Source: Coptis chinensis (taxonomy: Eukaryota; Streptophyta; Magnoliopsida; Ranunculales; Ranunculaceae). From it: 64,000 bases of DNA. Each line of letters begins with the position of its first letter. Position 1 is the stretch's first letter. The notes under the pieces are model-generated. The model was not told the DNA's origin and did not search any database. It saw only the letters and a program-made list of their open reading frames with translations. Below are positions 10,584 to 20,831 of the stretch, one piece after another. The stretch spans positions 12,005,501 to 12,069,500 of the forward strand of contig CM027381.1 in the NCBI GenBank assembly GCA_015680905.1. The letters are read 5' to 3'. A program made the position numbers and the translations under genes.

Positions 10584-12057
10584 TGATAATCATAAAAAAT
10601 ATAGTCTACCTACGAAATGAACGATGAACTCAAAACGTAAGTAAACTAAAACTATTTTTGATGCTATGTTATCAAAGTTTCTACTCTCAAATCTATCGCA
10701 ATAGAGTGGAGTAACAAATTCGTTCCACTCCTAGTTCTCTAGCATGGAATGTTCTCTAGTCTAATTAATCGGTCTTAAGTCTAATGAGAGCTTTACGAAG
10801 GGGAATTATACTACGATGCAATATGAAAAGCAATATGTTGAATGTCACTACGAAATATATGGAAATACTAATGTTCTTGAATTTAGATAAAGAATTAGAG
10901 GGGAATTGAATCCACCTCGAATCCAACTTAATCACCTAGAATAAATTGTTGTAATCCAATTTTTACGTTCTTACGGTAAGAATTGCTTGTTCTAATCCCT
11001 AATTAACATGGCATTTCTACCAATTATAACTAGCATGTGAGGTCGTCCACCCATTCTCATGGCGAAACACGACCTTCTAGAATGGAATAGACTCTACAAC
11101 GCTTCTACACTATACAACTAAGTTTTTATCAAGGCTTCATCAACCCCTCTAATGGAGGTTTTAGCCTTGATTCATCAAACCATCATTTCCCATTGAAATT
11201 GAAAACAACATATTACAAAGATTCTAATTTTATGAAATTTAACTAAACAATAATCAAAATCTAATTAATAACTAAGAATTGAATAATAACAAGAATTGAA
11301 ATTAGATCTAATAAATTGTAAATGACAAAAATCGAAATTGACAAGAATAACTATTTTATTTATCTAATCAATAAAGAACAATGATTTAAAGTTTTAATCT
11401 AAAACAGGGAATGAAATTCTAAAACTGAGATCTAAAACTAATTAATGGAGGCTACTAATCTAATTTCTAATCTAGGTCTAACTATCTACCACTAACAAAG
11501 AGTGAAGCTTTGGTTTTTATACATTCAGATCCAAAAATCGTGCATGGGTTTGGAGCCATGTTTTGGGCCAGAGAATCAGGCCCAAAACCCAATTCTTTCA
11601 GTCCAAAAAGGCCTCTTCAGCTGCAGTTAGCTTCAACAGACTTTTCATCCACTTATGCTCCTCTAATTGGGTCAAGTCTTAGACCATTGGAAAGCTCTTT
11701 CCGAGCCGGTCGTTTTGACATAAGGTAGGCCCCATTCCGAGGTCTGAGTCCAAAGATACGGCCTTTGGAAGTTCTGCTGACTTATGTGATGTTTCTGCCT
11801 GCATCGACTTTTCAGCTTTTGACCGGGATTTAGAAAGGTTTTATCTTCTTGAATCTTGGCCTTTAATCATGGAACTCCTTAGTAACCGACCTTTGCTCCT
11901 TTATCTCGCTAAAGTGGCACATTTCTGCACATAATGGACTTTGAAGCCCGAAATGCATAAAAACACGTGTCGTGTTAACTCTTAATTATTACTCACATAA
12001 TTGGTCTAATAGTATGATCAAGTTACGGGTTAAAACTACAGTTTTGGGCTCTTATCA
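10584..12057 (-). repeat. Element 2 3' LTR (family A, copy A2)
   Basis: Begins TGATAATCAT and ends CTTATCA on the plus strand, so on the element's own strand it runs TGATAAGAG...CA, with canonical TG/CA ends. It is followed by a G-rich tract (12058-12071). The minus strand carries TGTATAAAAACC near 11517, a plausible TATA box. By eye it differs from the 5' LTR at 16942-18383 by only a few bases per hundred plus small indels, so the insertion is fairly recent. Confidence 0.85.
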
Positions 12058-14127
12058 AACCACCCCAAACAGCATTTTGCTTGTCCTCAAGCAAATATGA
12101 GAAATTAGAATAAGTGACCAAAAATGGAGTTCTATCTACTCTCGTTTACTGAAAGCGATTGCATTGACCATATGCAACAAGGCCTTAAACCACTAGGAAT
12201 TCCCTAGTGGACGAAGTTATAGCCTCGTGAGAGTTTTCCAAAGAAAGGTACTCACAAACTTCATCTATACTACAACGACTAAGAAATAAAACTATTGTTT
12301 CCTTATTCATGCTCTAAATTAACTATACCTCTCACTAGCAATGCATATAGAGTAATCAAGTCGAAACCTAAGCTACTATATGCATAATAATCAATCATCT
12401 ATAATAAACATACATACAATGAGTAATACTATGAAATGCAATAACAGGTCCGTTTCTGAAAACTCGGAATAGCATCCTTAAGTAGGTTCTCACAATAATA
12501 GTCAAGATACAACACTCTGATTTTTCCACTCAAGTTTATTTTACTCTAGTCTTGCAAGTGGGCACACTTTACCTTACAATATCAATGACACACAAGGAAG
12601 CCGGAGTTGATCAAACACATCTGCCACTTACTATCACACTAACCTATTCCTAATTGAGCTAGAGGTCTTTATTAGGTGTTTCGGGGATTAGGAGATGGTT
12701 TAAGAAGGAAGGAAATGGATATTCAAAAAGGGACAAGTCTGAGATAATAGAGTCTTCATATTATGTAACTAGAGAAAACCTTGTTATTTACTTTTGCTTC
12801 TACACTTTGTTTCCATCCTTAGCCATATTTTTTTCCTTTTTCTTTGCCTTTTGACTCCTTTTATTCTATTTTTTGGAGTTTTTATTTTATTTCTACTTTT
12901 ATTTTTCTTTTCTTTGGATGGAAACTTCTTTTCTTTATTTTCTGAAGCAACTAACTAATTTTTGTTTACACAGGTTTTTCTCTTCTTCTTTCTTCCTCAT
13001 TCTATTCTCAGACTTATTCTAAATTGGGTAGGTTAATTTTTTTATTTTGTTTTGTTTTTGTAACAGGGTAAAGGATTTGTGGTTTATGAAAGGCTAAAGA
13101 AAGGCTCAGAGGGGCAACTAGCGGAAAATAATTCATAGGTTTGAATTTCTGGCTATATCGATCCAAAGAGGGCCTAAATTCTCGCTTAGGATATGGTTTA
13201 GTGATCAAGCAAGTGGACGTGTGATTTCTTTATCCGGATTTTATTTCTCCCTTGTGTCATTTCTCAAATGTTTCACTCTTATAAGGCTTTAGGCTTTATT
13301 CTCACGGGATTTGTAGAATAAGTACTCTAGCCTAGATTTCAGAAACTTACTGATAACAATCATAGATACTCATGTAATATTTTTATAGATAGATGCAAAG
13401 ATTATTACCTACATATTAACCTAAGTTTCTAACAATTATTCTAATGCAAAAGCTACGTGAGACTTCTAGATTGTTAAGAGCATAGAGAAAGAAAACAATA
13501 CCAATATTCCTAAGTGTATAGCATAAACTTTTTATTTTTATTTTTATTTTTATTATTTTTAAGACAAATAATACGTAATATACAACCTAATATGTGCTTA
13601 ACATTTACATCGTGTTTCTATACCACCCCCAAACAATTTGGGAGAAGGGGGTTCATGAAACAATTCAATAGCACAATTAAATTATGTAACTAACTAATTT
13701 TTATAATTTTTAACATTTTATAAATAAAAGTGCATAATTTATATCCTAAAAGTGTCTAATTTTTGCAAATGTTTCTATCCCACCCCCAAACAATCGAATG
13801 CTTTGTCCTCAAAGTGTAAAGAGATAAGGAAAGAATTTACTATAGAAACGTGGCAAAAATTGGCGACTGTAATGTAAATATTTGTAAGATGATATGATAA
13901 TATGAAGCACAATTAAACCGTTGCGTGCTAACAAACACAAACTCTACTGGAGTAAACATGACAGGCTTAGGGTGGCAACAAGATTTGAAATGAATACCAA
14001 AATACGCCACCCCCAAACAAAATTGGAAAACTCTTTTTAAGTTTGAAAATTTTGTTTGGCCTATACTCCAGAAAGTTGGTATTGTACGAAAACTTGGGTC
14101 TTTTAAAGTCAGATTCCCTAGACTTAT
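12058..14127 (-). other. Element 2 3' noncoding region with repeated G-rich tracts and stem-loops
   Basis: About 2 kb between the X segment and 3' LTR, with no credible ORF. It is closely similar to 45276-46900 of element 3b. G tracts of the form TTTGGGG(G)TGG (element strand) occur at 12058-12071, 13621-13634, 13779-13791 and 14008-14019. Stem-loops sit beside them: TTTGCTTG/CAAGCAAA at 12076-12095, CTTTG/CAAAG at 13801-13814, and an 11-bp stem at 14014-14058. The segment 12790-13000 is T-rich low complexity. Confidence 0.65.
12177..12228 (-). promoter_or_regulatory. Conserved nested stem-loop, element 2 copy
   Basis: Inner 8-bp stem CCACTAGG (12190-12197) with CCTAGTGG (12203-12210) around a 5-base loop. 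An outer 7-bp stem is ACAAGGC (12177-12183) with GCCTCGT (12222-12228); its single A-C mismatch on the plus strand becomes a G-U wobble in minus-strand RNA. Homologous structures at 20968-21020 and 45397-45447 keep the pairing with changed bases. Function unknown; see findings. Confidence 0.6.
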
Positions 14128-14763
14128 CTAAACATATGTATGAATATGCAGTTTATCATATATCAACAACCGAAATAGTTGTGGATCGTTCCATAAATAA
14201 ATATCGCAGAAAACATATCCAAACACAATCAAGCACCAAGATTTCCTACGACGCAGCCTAGTGGAATGAAAGCGAAGTCGGATAGACCTATAACATAACC
14301 GAGCATGCACCTTATGTTTCATCTTTGAACGAGAGGGTGTCCTAGTGAATAAGTGTGGAAAAGTGAATGGTTGTGGAAGATATGGTGGATTGGGATAAGT
14401 TTTAGAGAAAAAGCATGGAAAAAATGAGGATGTGGGTTTAGCACAAAACTCATTCATGGTGTAGTTAGGGACTGTCTCAAGTCTGAAAATGAAGGTGTCA
14501 AGTGGTTTATCCTTGGGAAGTATTTGTTTATTAGGTGGATTTAAAAAATCATGAAGCACAGGAGAAACTAAAGGATCAAGTGCAAACTCGAGGTTCCTTT
14601 GAAAAAGTGGAGGGTGGGGAATTTTGGTGATGGAAGGTGAATGATTCTCAGCTAGAGCTCTCAAGTCCATATTATCAGAAATCTTGATATATGCAAGACA
14701 TTCCTCAATAGGTGGGTCAAAAGGATCACTGGGATAGAGATTGAAAAATTTATCTTCCGTCAT
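14128..14763 (-). pseudogene. Element 2: X segment
   Basis: A 211-codon open stretch homologous to the C-terminal part of 3407-4510. It has the same landmarks in the same order: DPPIEECLAYI, LFQRNLEFALDP, DTFIFRLETVPNYTMNEFCAKPT, RSIRLRFH and DPQLFRLLIY. It matches no protein family I recognise. It is basic and aromatic-rich toward the end, with no clear membrane segment. The first codons (MTEDKFFNLY) follow directly on a deletion that removed protease, so the frame is not connected to gag. The similarity of two independently decaying copies suggests the segment was once translated. Confidence 0.6.
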
Positions 14764-14767
14764 AGCA

Positions 14768-15780
14768 TCAAGAGATGAATGGTTGTTGGTAAGGAGGGAA
14801 CGGTGGTTTCACTCTATATTTAGCGTATGGCTCGACTTGATGTGTAACCTTAGCTTTCTGTTTCTTAGGTTGTGGTTTAACTGGTACCTCTACAGTGGTA
14901 GGTTCTTCAGTTTCTATTTCAGTATCTAGTTCGATATCCGGTGTAGGGAGTACTGATGGGGTAACTATAGGCATAGTTACTTTGTTATCAACCACTCTTC
15001 CAGTTGGAGAGTGGTGATGGCATTTAGCTGACCTACGGATGTAGTTTCCGTACTAGTATTACCGTTTACCTCAAAGGCTGTGTTTGCTGTTCTAGGGTTG
15101 GGTATCGCTTAGCCTGGAAACACACCTTTTGGTTGGGCTTTCTCTTGGGCTAACTGTTGGTTTAAATTATTAACGGATTGTAGAATGTGTTGGTTAGATT
15201 GAGCCATGGTTTGGAAAAGTTGTTGGCTCACTTGTATGAAGGTGTCAAGACGATCCGGTTGTGTGGGTGTAGTAGTCACGGGTGGTGTGACTGGAACTAT
15301 CTCGCATTGATTATTTATGGGCGGATTGTGATAGTTATTATTTACCGGAACGATACCTCTTTTAACATTATAATTATTATAACTACATTGACCTTGTGCT
15401 TGACTTTGTCGAGGTTGCGCTTGGTTGTTATAATTATTATAATTACCCTGATCCTGTCCTTGTTGTGGTGGAGCTTGGTTATAACTGTGCGTTGGCCTAA
15501 CATATTGATTATTGTACCACAGTAGGTGTGACTTGTTGGTTATTTCTCCAACCGAAGTTGGGGTTTTGTCTCCGTTAGGTTCACTATTAATGGAACAAGA
15601 ATGTTCATAGGCTATAGGGCACGTGGGAGTCGGGATGCTCGGGACTCCAACAAAACTACATGGATTTGAATTTACATTCATGACGGGGATAGGCTTTTGT
15701 TGTACGAAAATGGCCTCTACCTTTTTAGTGAGGGATTCAATTAGAGTTTTAAGCTCGGGATCTGATTTAACCTCAAACAT
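14768..15780 (-). pseudogene. Element 2: gag C-terminal part and linker, broken
   Basis: The piece at 15109-15780 begins MFEVKSDPELKTLIESLTKKVEAIFVQQKP, as in elements 1 and 3b. The zinc knuckle is lost: the second Cys and the His of CX2CX4HX4C are absent (CSFVGVP...C). An Asn/Tyr/Gln/Gly-rich stretch follows, then a coiled segment (DTFIQVSQQLFQTMAQSNQHILQSV). The piece at 14768-14995 is the Pro-rich linker, which stops at the deletion that joins it to the X segment. It would normally act as the RNA-binding end of gag. Confidence 0.7.
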
Positions 15781-16592
15781 ACTTGGTAGCCTTAATCATT
15801 GAAGAAGAACTAACTAGCGGAGCGGGAGTAATCGTCACTACCCCCAATTATTATTACGCTTTAGTCGATCTTCCAAAATTTATATGCCTCGAGGCTCCTT
15901 TACTTAGGAAACTACCCCATTCATTATGTCTAGGACTTCTTTATGGTGGTGTAGAAGTCCTTTGAAAAAGCCACGAACTAACGTGTCTTTTGCTAGGTGA
16001 TGGTGTGGACACTCTATAAGGAGATCGGTGAAACGATTCCAAGCCTCGAAAATGATTCATGAGGATTAAATGAAAAGAAGTGAATCTTGGAAAGCATTTC
16101 ATCCGTCGTTAGGGGTGGGTAAAAATGTTCCATAAATAGTGAACAAGTTTGGCCCACGAGTTCCGAAATTAAGGCGGGGGCGTTAACCAAGACGCCTTTA
16201 TCAAACTAAGGTGAAAGGAAATACCCTCAATTTAATTTGTTCCGCACCAACCGTAGGATGGTGGAATGTTGTAAGGACTTGTTCAATCCCACGATCTTGC
16301 CGATAAGGTTTTTCATGGTCTAAACCATGAAAAACGGGTAACAAATTAAATATATTTGGGGGATTGCGGAAATCCCCCATTGGTCTGCTAGAACGATGCA
16401 AGATTTAGGGCTATCGCTCAAGGCTTTATAAAAGTCAGAGAGAGGAGTCTCTCTTTCTTCATCCATAATATCAGGTGGTGTGTGTGAAATAGTAGCTAGA
16501 GGTGTAGTGGGTGGGAAACTAGATAGACTTGTTTGTTGACGTTGCCGTGTAATTACGTTAGTTGTTTTTCTTCGACCAGACCTTAATCTCAT
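15781..16592 (-). pseudogene. Element 2: gag capsid region, broken
   Basis: Starts with MRLRSGRRKTTNVITRQRQQ at 16592, which defines the family's gag start (compare 63955). The capsid landmarks KALSDSPKSCIVL, FHGLDHEKPY, TTFHHPTVGAEQIKLRVFPF are present but spread over overlapping frames (16320-16592, 16201-16401) with several indels down to about 15990. It is non-functional and more decayed than the gag copies of elements 1 and 3b. Confidence 0.7.
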
Positions 16593-16941
16593 GCAAGACT
16601 AAGTCGAACTTAACTAAACATGCAACACTCCAAACAATTCTGATATACTAGTAGAAACCTCTAACTAGAGATGCGAGGTGTGGAAGAAAGGAATACCTGA
16701 TTGCGTCCTTGCTTTGCTTATGAATAGCGTCTTGTTTACGCGTGTTCAGTGTATATAACAAGTTAAAACACTGAAAAACTTGAAAAATCGAAGTTCGAAA
16801 CAAACCTGTAGAAATCCGGAAAATTTGGCTTAGAGGCTGGTCTTCAGCAAGATAGAAGCGTGGTCGCTCCGTGTCCATAAGTGAGTCTTGGTCGCTTTGG
16901 TATGAAGCGCGGTGGTCGCTCGAGGAGGTCCAAGTAACTTC
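16593..16941 (-). other. Element 2 leader, primer site deleted
   Basis: Leader homologous to 6764-7337, with shorter GC-rich words (GAAGCGTGGTCGCTCC, GCGCGGTGGTCGCTC) at 16850-16925. No TGGCGCC primer site is present before the LTR at 16942. An extra GTAAC lies at 16934-16938, identical to the element's target duplication. Confidence 0.6.
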
Positions 16942-18383
16942 TGAAATGAACGATGAACTCAAAACATAAGTAAACTAAAACTATTTGTGATGCTATGTTA
17001 TCAAAGTTTCTACTCTCAAATCTATCGCAATAGAGTGGAGTAACAAATTCATTCCACTCCTAGTTCTCTAGCATGGAATGTTCTCTAGTCTAATTAATCG
17101 GTCTTAAGTCTAATGAGAGCTTTACGAAGGGGAATTATACTACGATGCAATATGAAAAGCAATATGTTGAATGCCACTACGAAATATATGGAAATACTAA
17201 TGTTCTTGAATCTAGATAAAGAATTAGAGGGGAATTGAATCCACCTCGAATCCAAATTAATCACCTAGAATAGATTGTTGTAATCCAATTCTTACGTTCT
17301 TACGGTAAGAATTGCTCGTTCTAATCCCTAATTAACATGGCATTTCTACCAATTATAACTAGCATGTGAGGTCGTCCACCCATTCTCATGGCGAAACACG
17401 ACCTTCTATAATGGAATAGACTCTACAACGCTTCTACACTATACAACTAAGTTTTCATCAAAGCTTCATCAACCCCTCTAATGGAGGTTTTAGCCTTGAT
17501 TCATCAAACCATCATTTCCCATTGAAATTGAATACAACATATTACAAAGATTCTAACTTTATGAAATTTAACTAAACAATAATCGAAATCTAATTAATAA
17601 CTAAGAATTGAATGATAACAAGAATTGAAATTAGATCTAATAAATTGTAAATGACAAAAATCGAAATTGACAAGAATAACTATTTTATTTATCTAATCAA
17701 TAAAGAACAATGATTTAAAGTTTTAATCTAAAACAGGGAATGAAATTCTAAAACTGAGATCTAAAACTAATTAATGGAGGCTACTAATCTAATTTCTAAT
17801 CTAGGTCTAACTATCTACCATTAACAAAGAGTGAAGCTTTGGTTTTTATACATTCAGATCCAAAAATCGTGCATGGGCTTGGAGCCATGTTTTGGGCCAG
17901 AGAATCAGGCCCAAAACCCAATTCTTTCAGTCCAAAAAGGCCTCTTCAGCTACAGTTGGCTTCAATAGACTTTTCATCCACTTCTGCTCCTCTGATTGGG
18001 TCAAGGATTAGACCATTGGAAAGCTCTTTCCGAGCCGGTCGTTTTGACATAAGGTAGGCCCCATTCCGAGGTCCGAGTCCAAAGATACGCCTTCGGAAGT
18101 TCTGTTGACTTGTGTCTTTGTTTACGCGTCGACTTTTCAGCTTTTGACCGGACTTTAGAAAGGCTTTATCTTCTTGAATCTTGGCCTTTAATCATGGAAC
18201 TCCTTAGTAACCGACCTTTGCTCCTTTATCTCGCTAAAGTGGCACATTTCTGCACATAATGGACTTTGAAGCCTGAAATGCATAAAAATACGTAATCAGT
18301 GTTAACTCTTAATTATTATTCACATAATTGGTCTAATAGTATGACTGTTACAGGGTTAAAACTACAGTTTTGGGCTCTTATCA
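16942..18383 (-). repeat. Element 2 5' LTR (family A, copy A3), end deleted
   Basis: Aligns with 10614-12057 almost base for base, including TTACGGTAAGAATT and the AAACTACAGTTTTGGGCT end. The roughly 30 bases that begin the other copy (TGATAATCATAAAAAATAT...) are missing at the left. The right end TTATCA is followed by the GTAAC duplication. A canonical 5' LTR would abut a primer site on its left. Confidence 0.83.
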
Positions 18384-18388
18384 GTAAC

Positions 18389-19301
18389 TATTTGCAATTC
18401 CTAGCTCTCTCTCTTTCTCTTTCTCTTTCATAGCTTTTTTTTAGTTATTTTCTCCTTTTTTGTAGCTGCCACCAGCAAAGAAAATAAATTTTAGTTTTTC
18501 CATCTCAATTTCTCCTCTCCATGAAGAATAAACCATATCAAATTAACTAATTTTGTTGAATCTTTGGCGAAATTAAACAAAACATTGAAGGAAAAACATA
18601 TTCTTGAGATAGGCTTTATTTTTTTTGGGGCATTAGTTATTCTTGAGATTTCTGATTTTGTATAGAACTGTTAAAATTAAAAACCAATTTTAATCTTAAA
18701 AGTGGGTATATTAAAGTAATGAAACTATAGAGATAAGAAAATCATTTGGTTATGCATTTGTTGTGAAAAAAAAAAGATGAAAAGGATGTATAAATAAATA
18801 AATAAAATTAAGTAAAAGATGACATAAGGTAGTTTTGTACTTCCGCACTACTCTAGCCAAACAGGTGAAGTGAATTGTCAATGCAATTCATTTTCATGCA
18901 TTAGGCTGCAATTCCATCCGTTTGCTATTTGCACTTGTTTGCATCAAACCAAACAGTGCGTCTAGTAACACTTTGGAACCAACAATGCAAGTTCTTCTTT
19001 CTCTTATCCCTCCAAGAAGATGAACTGATACCTCTTAAAAATGACTTTTCATGAAATAAATTTCATTGTTCGAAACTCTGATCATGATTGCTATATTGAT
19101 GCTTACCTTGTAGCCTGTTGAATCAGCATTGAACTTTCTATAGCGCAGACGCAGTAGCCAAGAAGGGATCATATCTGCCTAAAGGTGTATCGCACTGGTG
19201 CAACTCTTAGCCTGAGTTTCTTCAGGTTTGCTGGAACTGTTCTGAGTATGTTTTAAAGGGCTCAGTTCGTCAATCATATGTGCATGGTAATTGTTCTTCC
19301 C
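18389..19301. other. Older flanking DNA between elements 2 and 4
   Basis: No convincing gene. It contains a CT/CTTT microsatellite (18405-18431). It also holds an inverted-repeat arm (GCATCAAACCAAACAG, 18941-18956) matching the inverse of 10414-10428 across element 2, which suggests element 2 split a small inverted-repeat element. It ends at CCTGT (19302-19306), the left target duplication of element 4. Confidence 0.5.
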
Positions 19302-19306
19302 CCTGT

Positions 19307-20831
19307 TGAAAAAGCACGCAACACGTAATTATTTATATGTTGTTGTTTGTGTTACGTATCTTTTGCAAATCTTACTTAGCCTATTAAATATTGATTAGTA
19401 TAGTGGCTAGTAAGGTATCAATCCTACTCTAAATAACTAAGTGATGATAATAGAGATTCCTAATCTAAATTACTCTAATAGATGCAAGTAAAAGATGTGG
19501 CTAAGTAATAATTAATATATGGTTGATTTGATTTGAGATTTAAACTATGCATAAACTAAACTAAATTAAATATATGAATATGAATTAAGAGAAAGAATAT
19601 CTTGGGAGAGATGAATCCACCAAAATCATATACTTAGTCTAATAGATCTATCTATCATGCTTAATATAAATCACCAATAGAAACTCACCATACCTACAAA
19701 CCTTATGCTCATAACCATGATGATAATATGTGGCTTTCAACGTGCTTTCTATCTTTCCATCAAATACTTCTTCAATCTCCAATGATATCTTCTATCTAAC
19801 CAAATTGTGCTTTAAGTGACATTCAATATACAACTCTAGGTGCCATGGAAAATCCACATGTGGCATTAACCATACAAATAATTGAGGTGCCATAAAGAAT
19901 CCAATCATCACACTAGAACACTAAAAACTAGAAGAAAAGAATCTAGGGTTTGTGGTATTTGGCTCTACACAATCTTGAATTACCCTAAAACCTCCTAACC
20001 TCCACAGGAGCGTTAGATCAATGAACGAATAAGAAGAAACTCAATGAGGGATTTAAACTAAAACATGATAGAAGAAGAACTAAACTAAAACATACGAAAA
20101 AGGCTTCATCTCCCCTCCCAAGAGAAGGGAGATTACCCCTCATACTATGCTATGAAAACAATATGAAAAGGAATAATCTTTATAGCTATTAATGGTGAAA
20201 AAGTCTGAACTTTCTTCTCTCTTAATTCTAGATCTAAGATGCAAACACTAAATTTCTTAGATGATGTAAACTGAGGTTTTTGTGCCTTATATATTGGCTT
20301 ACATGCTCGTGTGGATAGATATCCGAATCCTATGTTTATTTGGTGTCAAACTCTCTGTAATCTTTCTAGAAGCAATCCTAGAAAAGTTAAATTCAGTTGG
20401 ACCAAAGTTGGACGTGGCCTACTTTTCCCTGCATGCTATTTCCCAAGCTGCAGCTTCTGACAGGTTTCAGTTTCCTAATTCTTGTGAAACTCTGACTTCT
20501 TTTCCATGTTGATCTCATCTTCCTATGAAGTCGAAATTAAGGCTTTAAGATCAGATTGAAGACTCTTCTAACTCAATTATTATCCTCTTTTAGAGTCCCA
20601 TTAGGTTTGGCACTTATGGAGACAAATATGATATTTTTGCCCTAGGCCTTTAGCTGTAATTCCTAGTGACTCCTTTTTGACTTGTTTGACTTCTTTTCCC
20701 TCCATATTTCATATTTAGGTTCTTTGACCTACAAAAACTCAAATTGGATCATATTAGAATATTTAAATATAAAATTGAGACTAACATACACATTATTGGG
20801 GTTATAAATCATTACTTTTGAGCACTTATCA
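19307..20831 (-). repeat. Element 4 3' LTR
   Basis: Plus-strand ends are TGAAAAAGCACGCAAC and GAGCACTTATCA; on the element strand it starts TGATAAGTGCTC. It aligns end to end with 28352-29871 with scattered substitutions, consistent with a pair made in one insertion. The minus strand has CCAATATATAAGGC near 20290, a likely TATA box. Confidence 0.93.

Larger units (their letters stand above)
10584..18383 (-). mobile_element. Element 2: Athila-like retrotransposon lacking pol and protease
   Basis: Flanked by perfect 5-bp direct repeats GTAAC (10579-10583 and 18384-18388), the duplication size expected for Ty3/gypsy insertion. In minus orientation: 5' LTR (18383-16942), leader, gag, gag-linker, X segment (14763-14128), about 2 kb of noncoding DNA with structured motifs, polypurine tract (12071-12058), 3' LTR (12057-10584). 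Protease is deleted: the linker at 14768 runs directly into the X segment. The 5' LTR end and primer site are also missing. It cannot move by itself. Confidence 0.88.
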
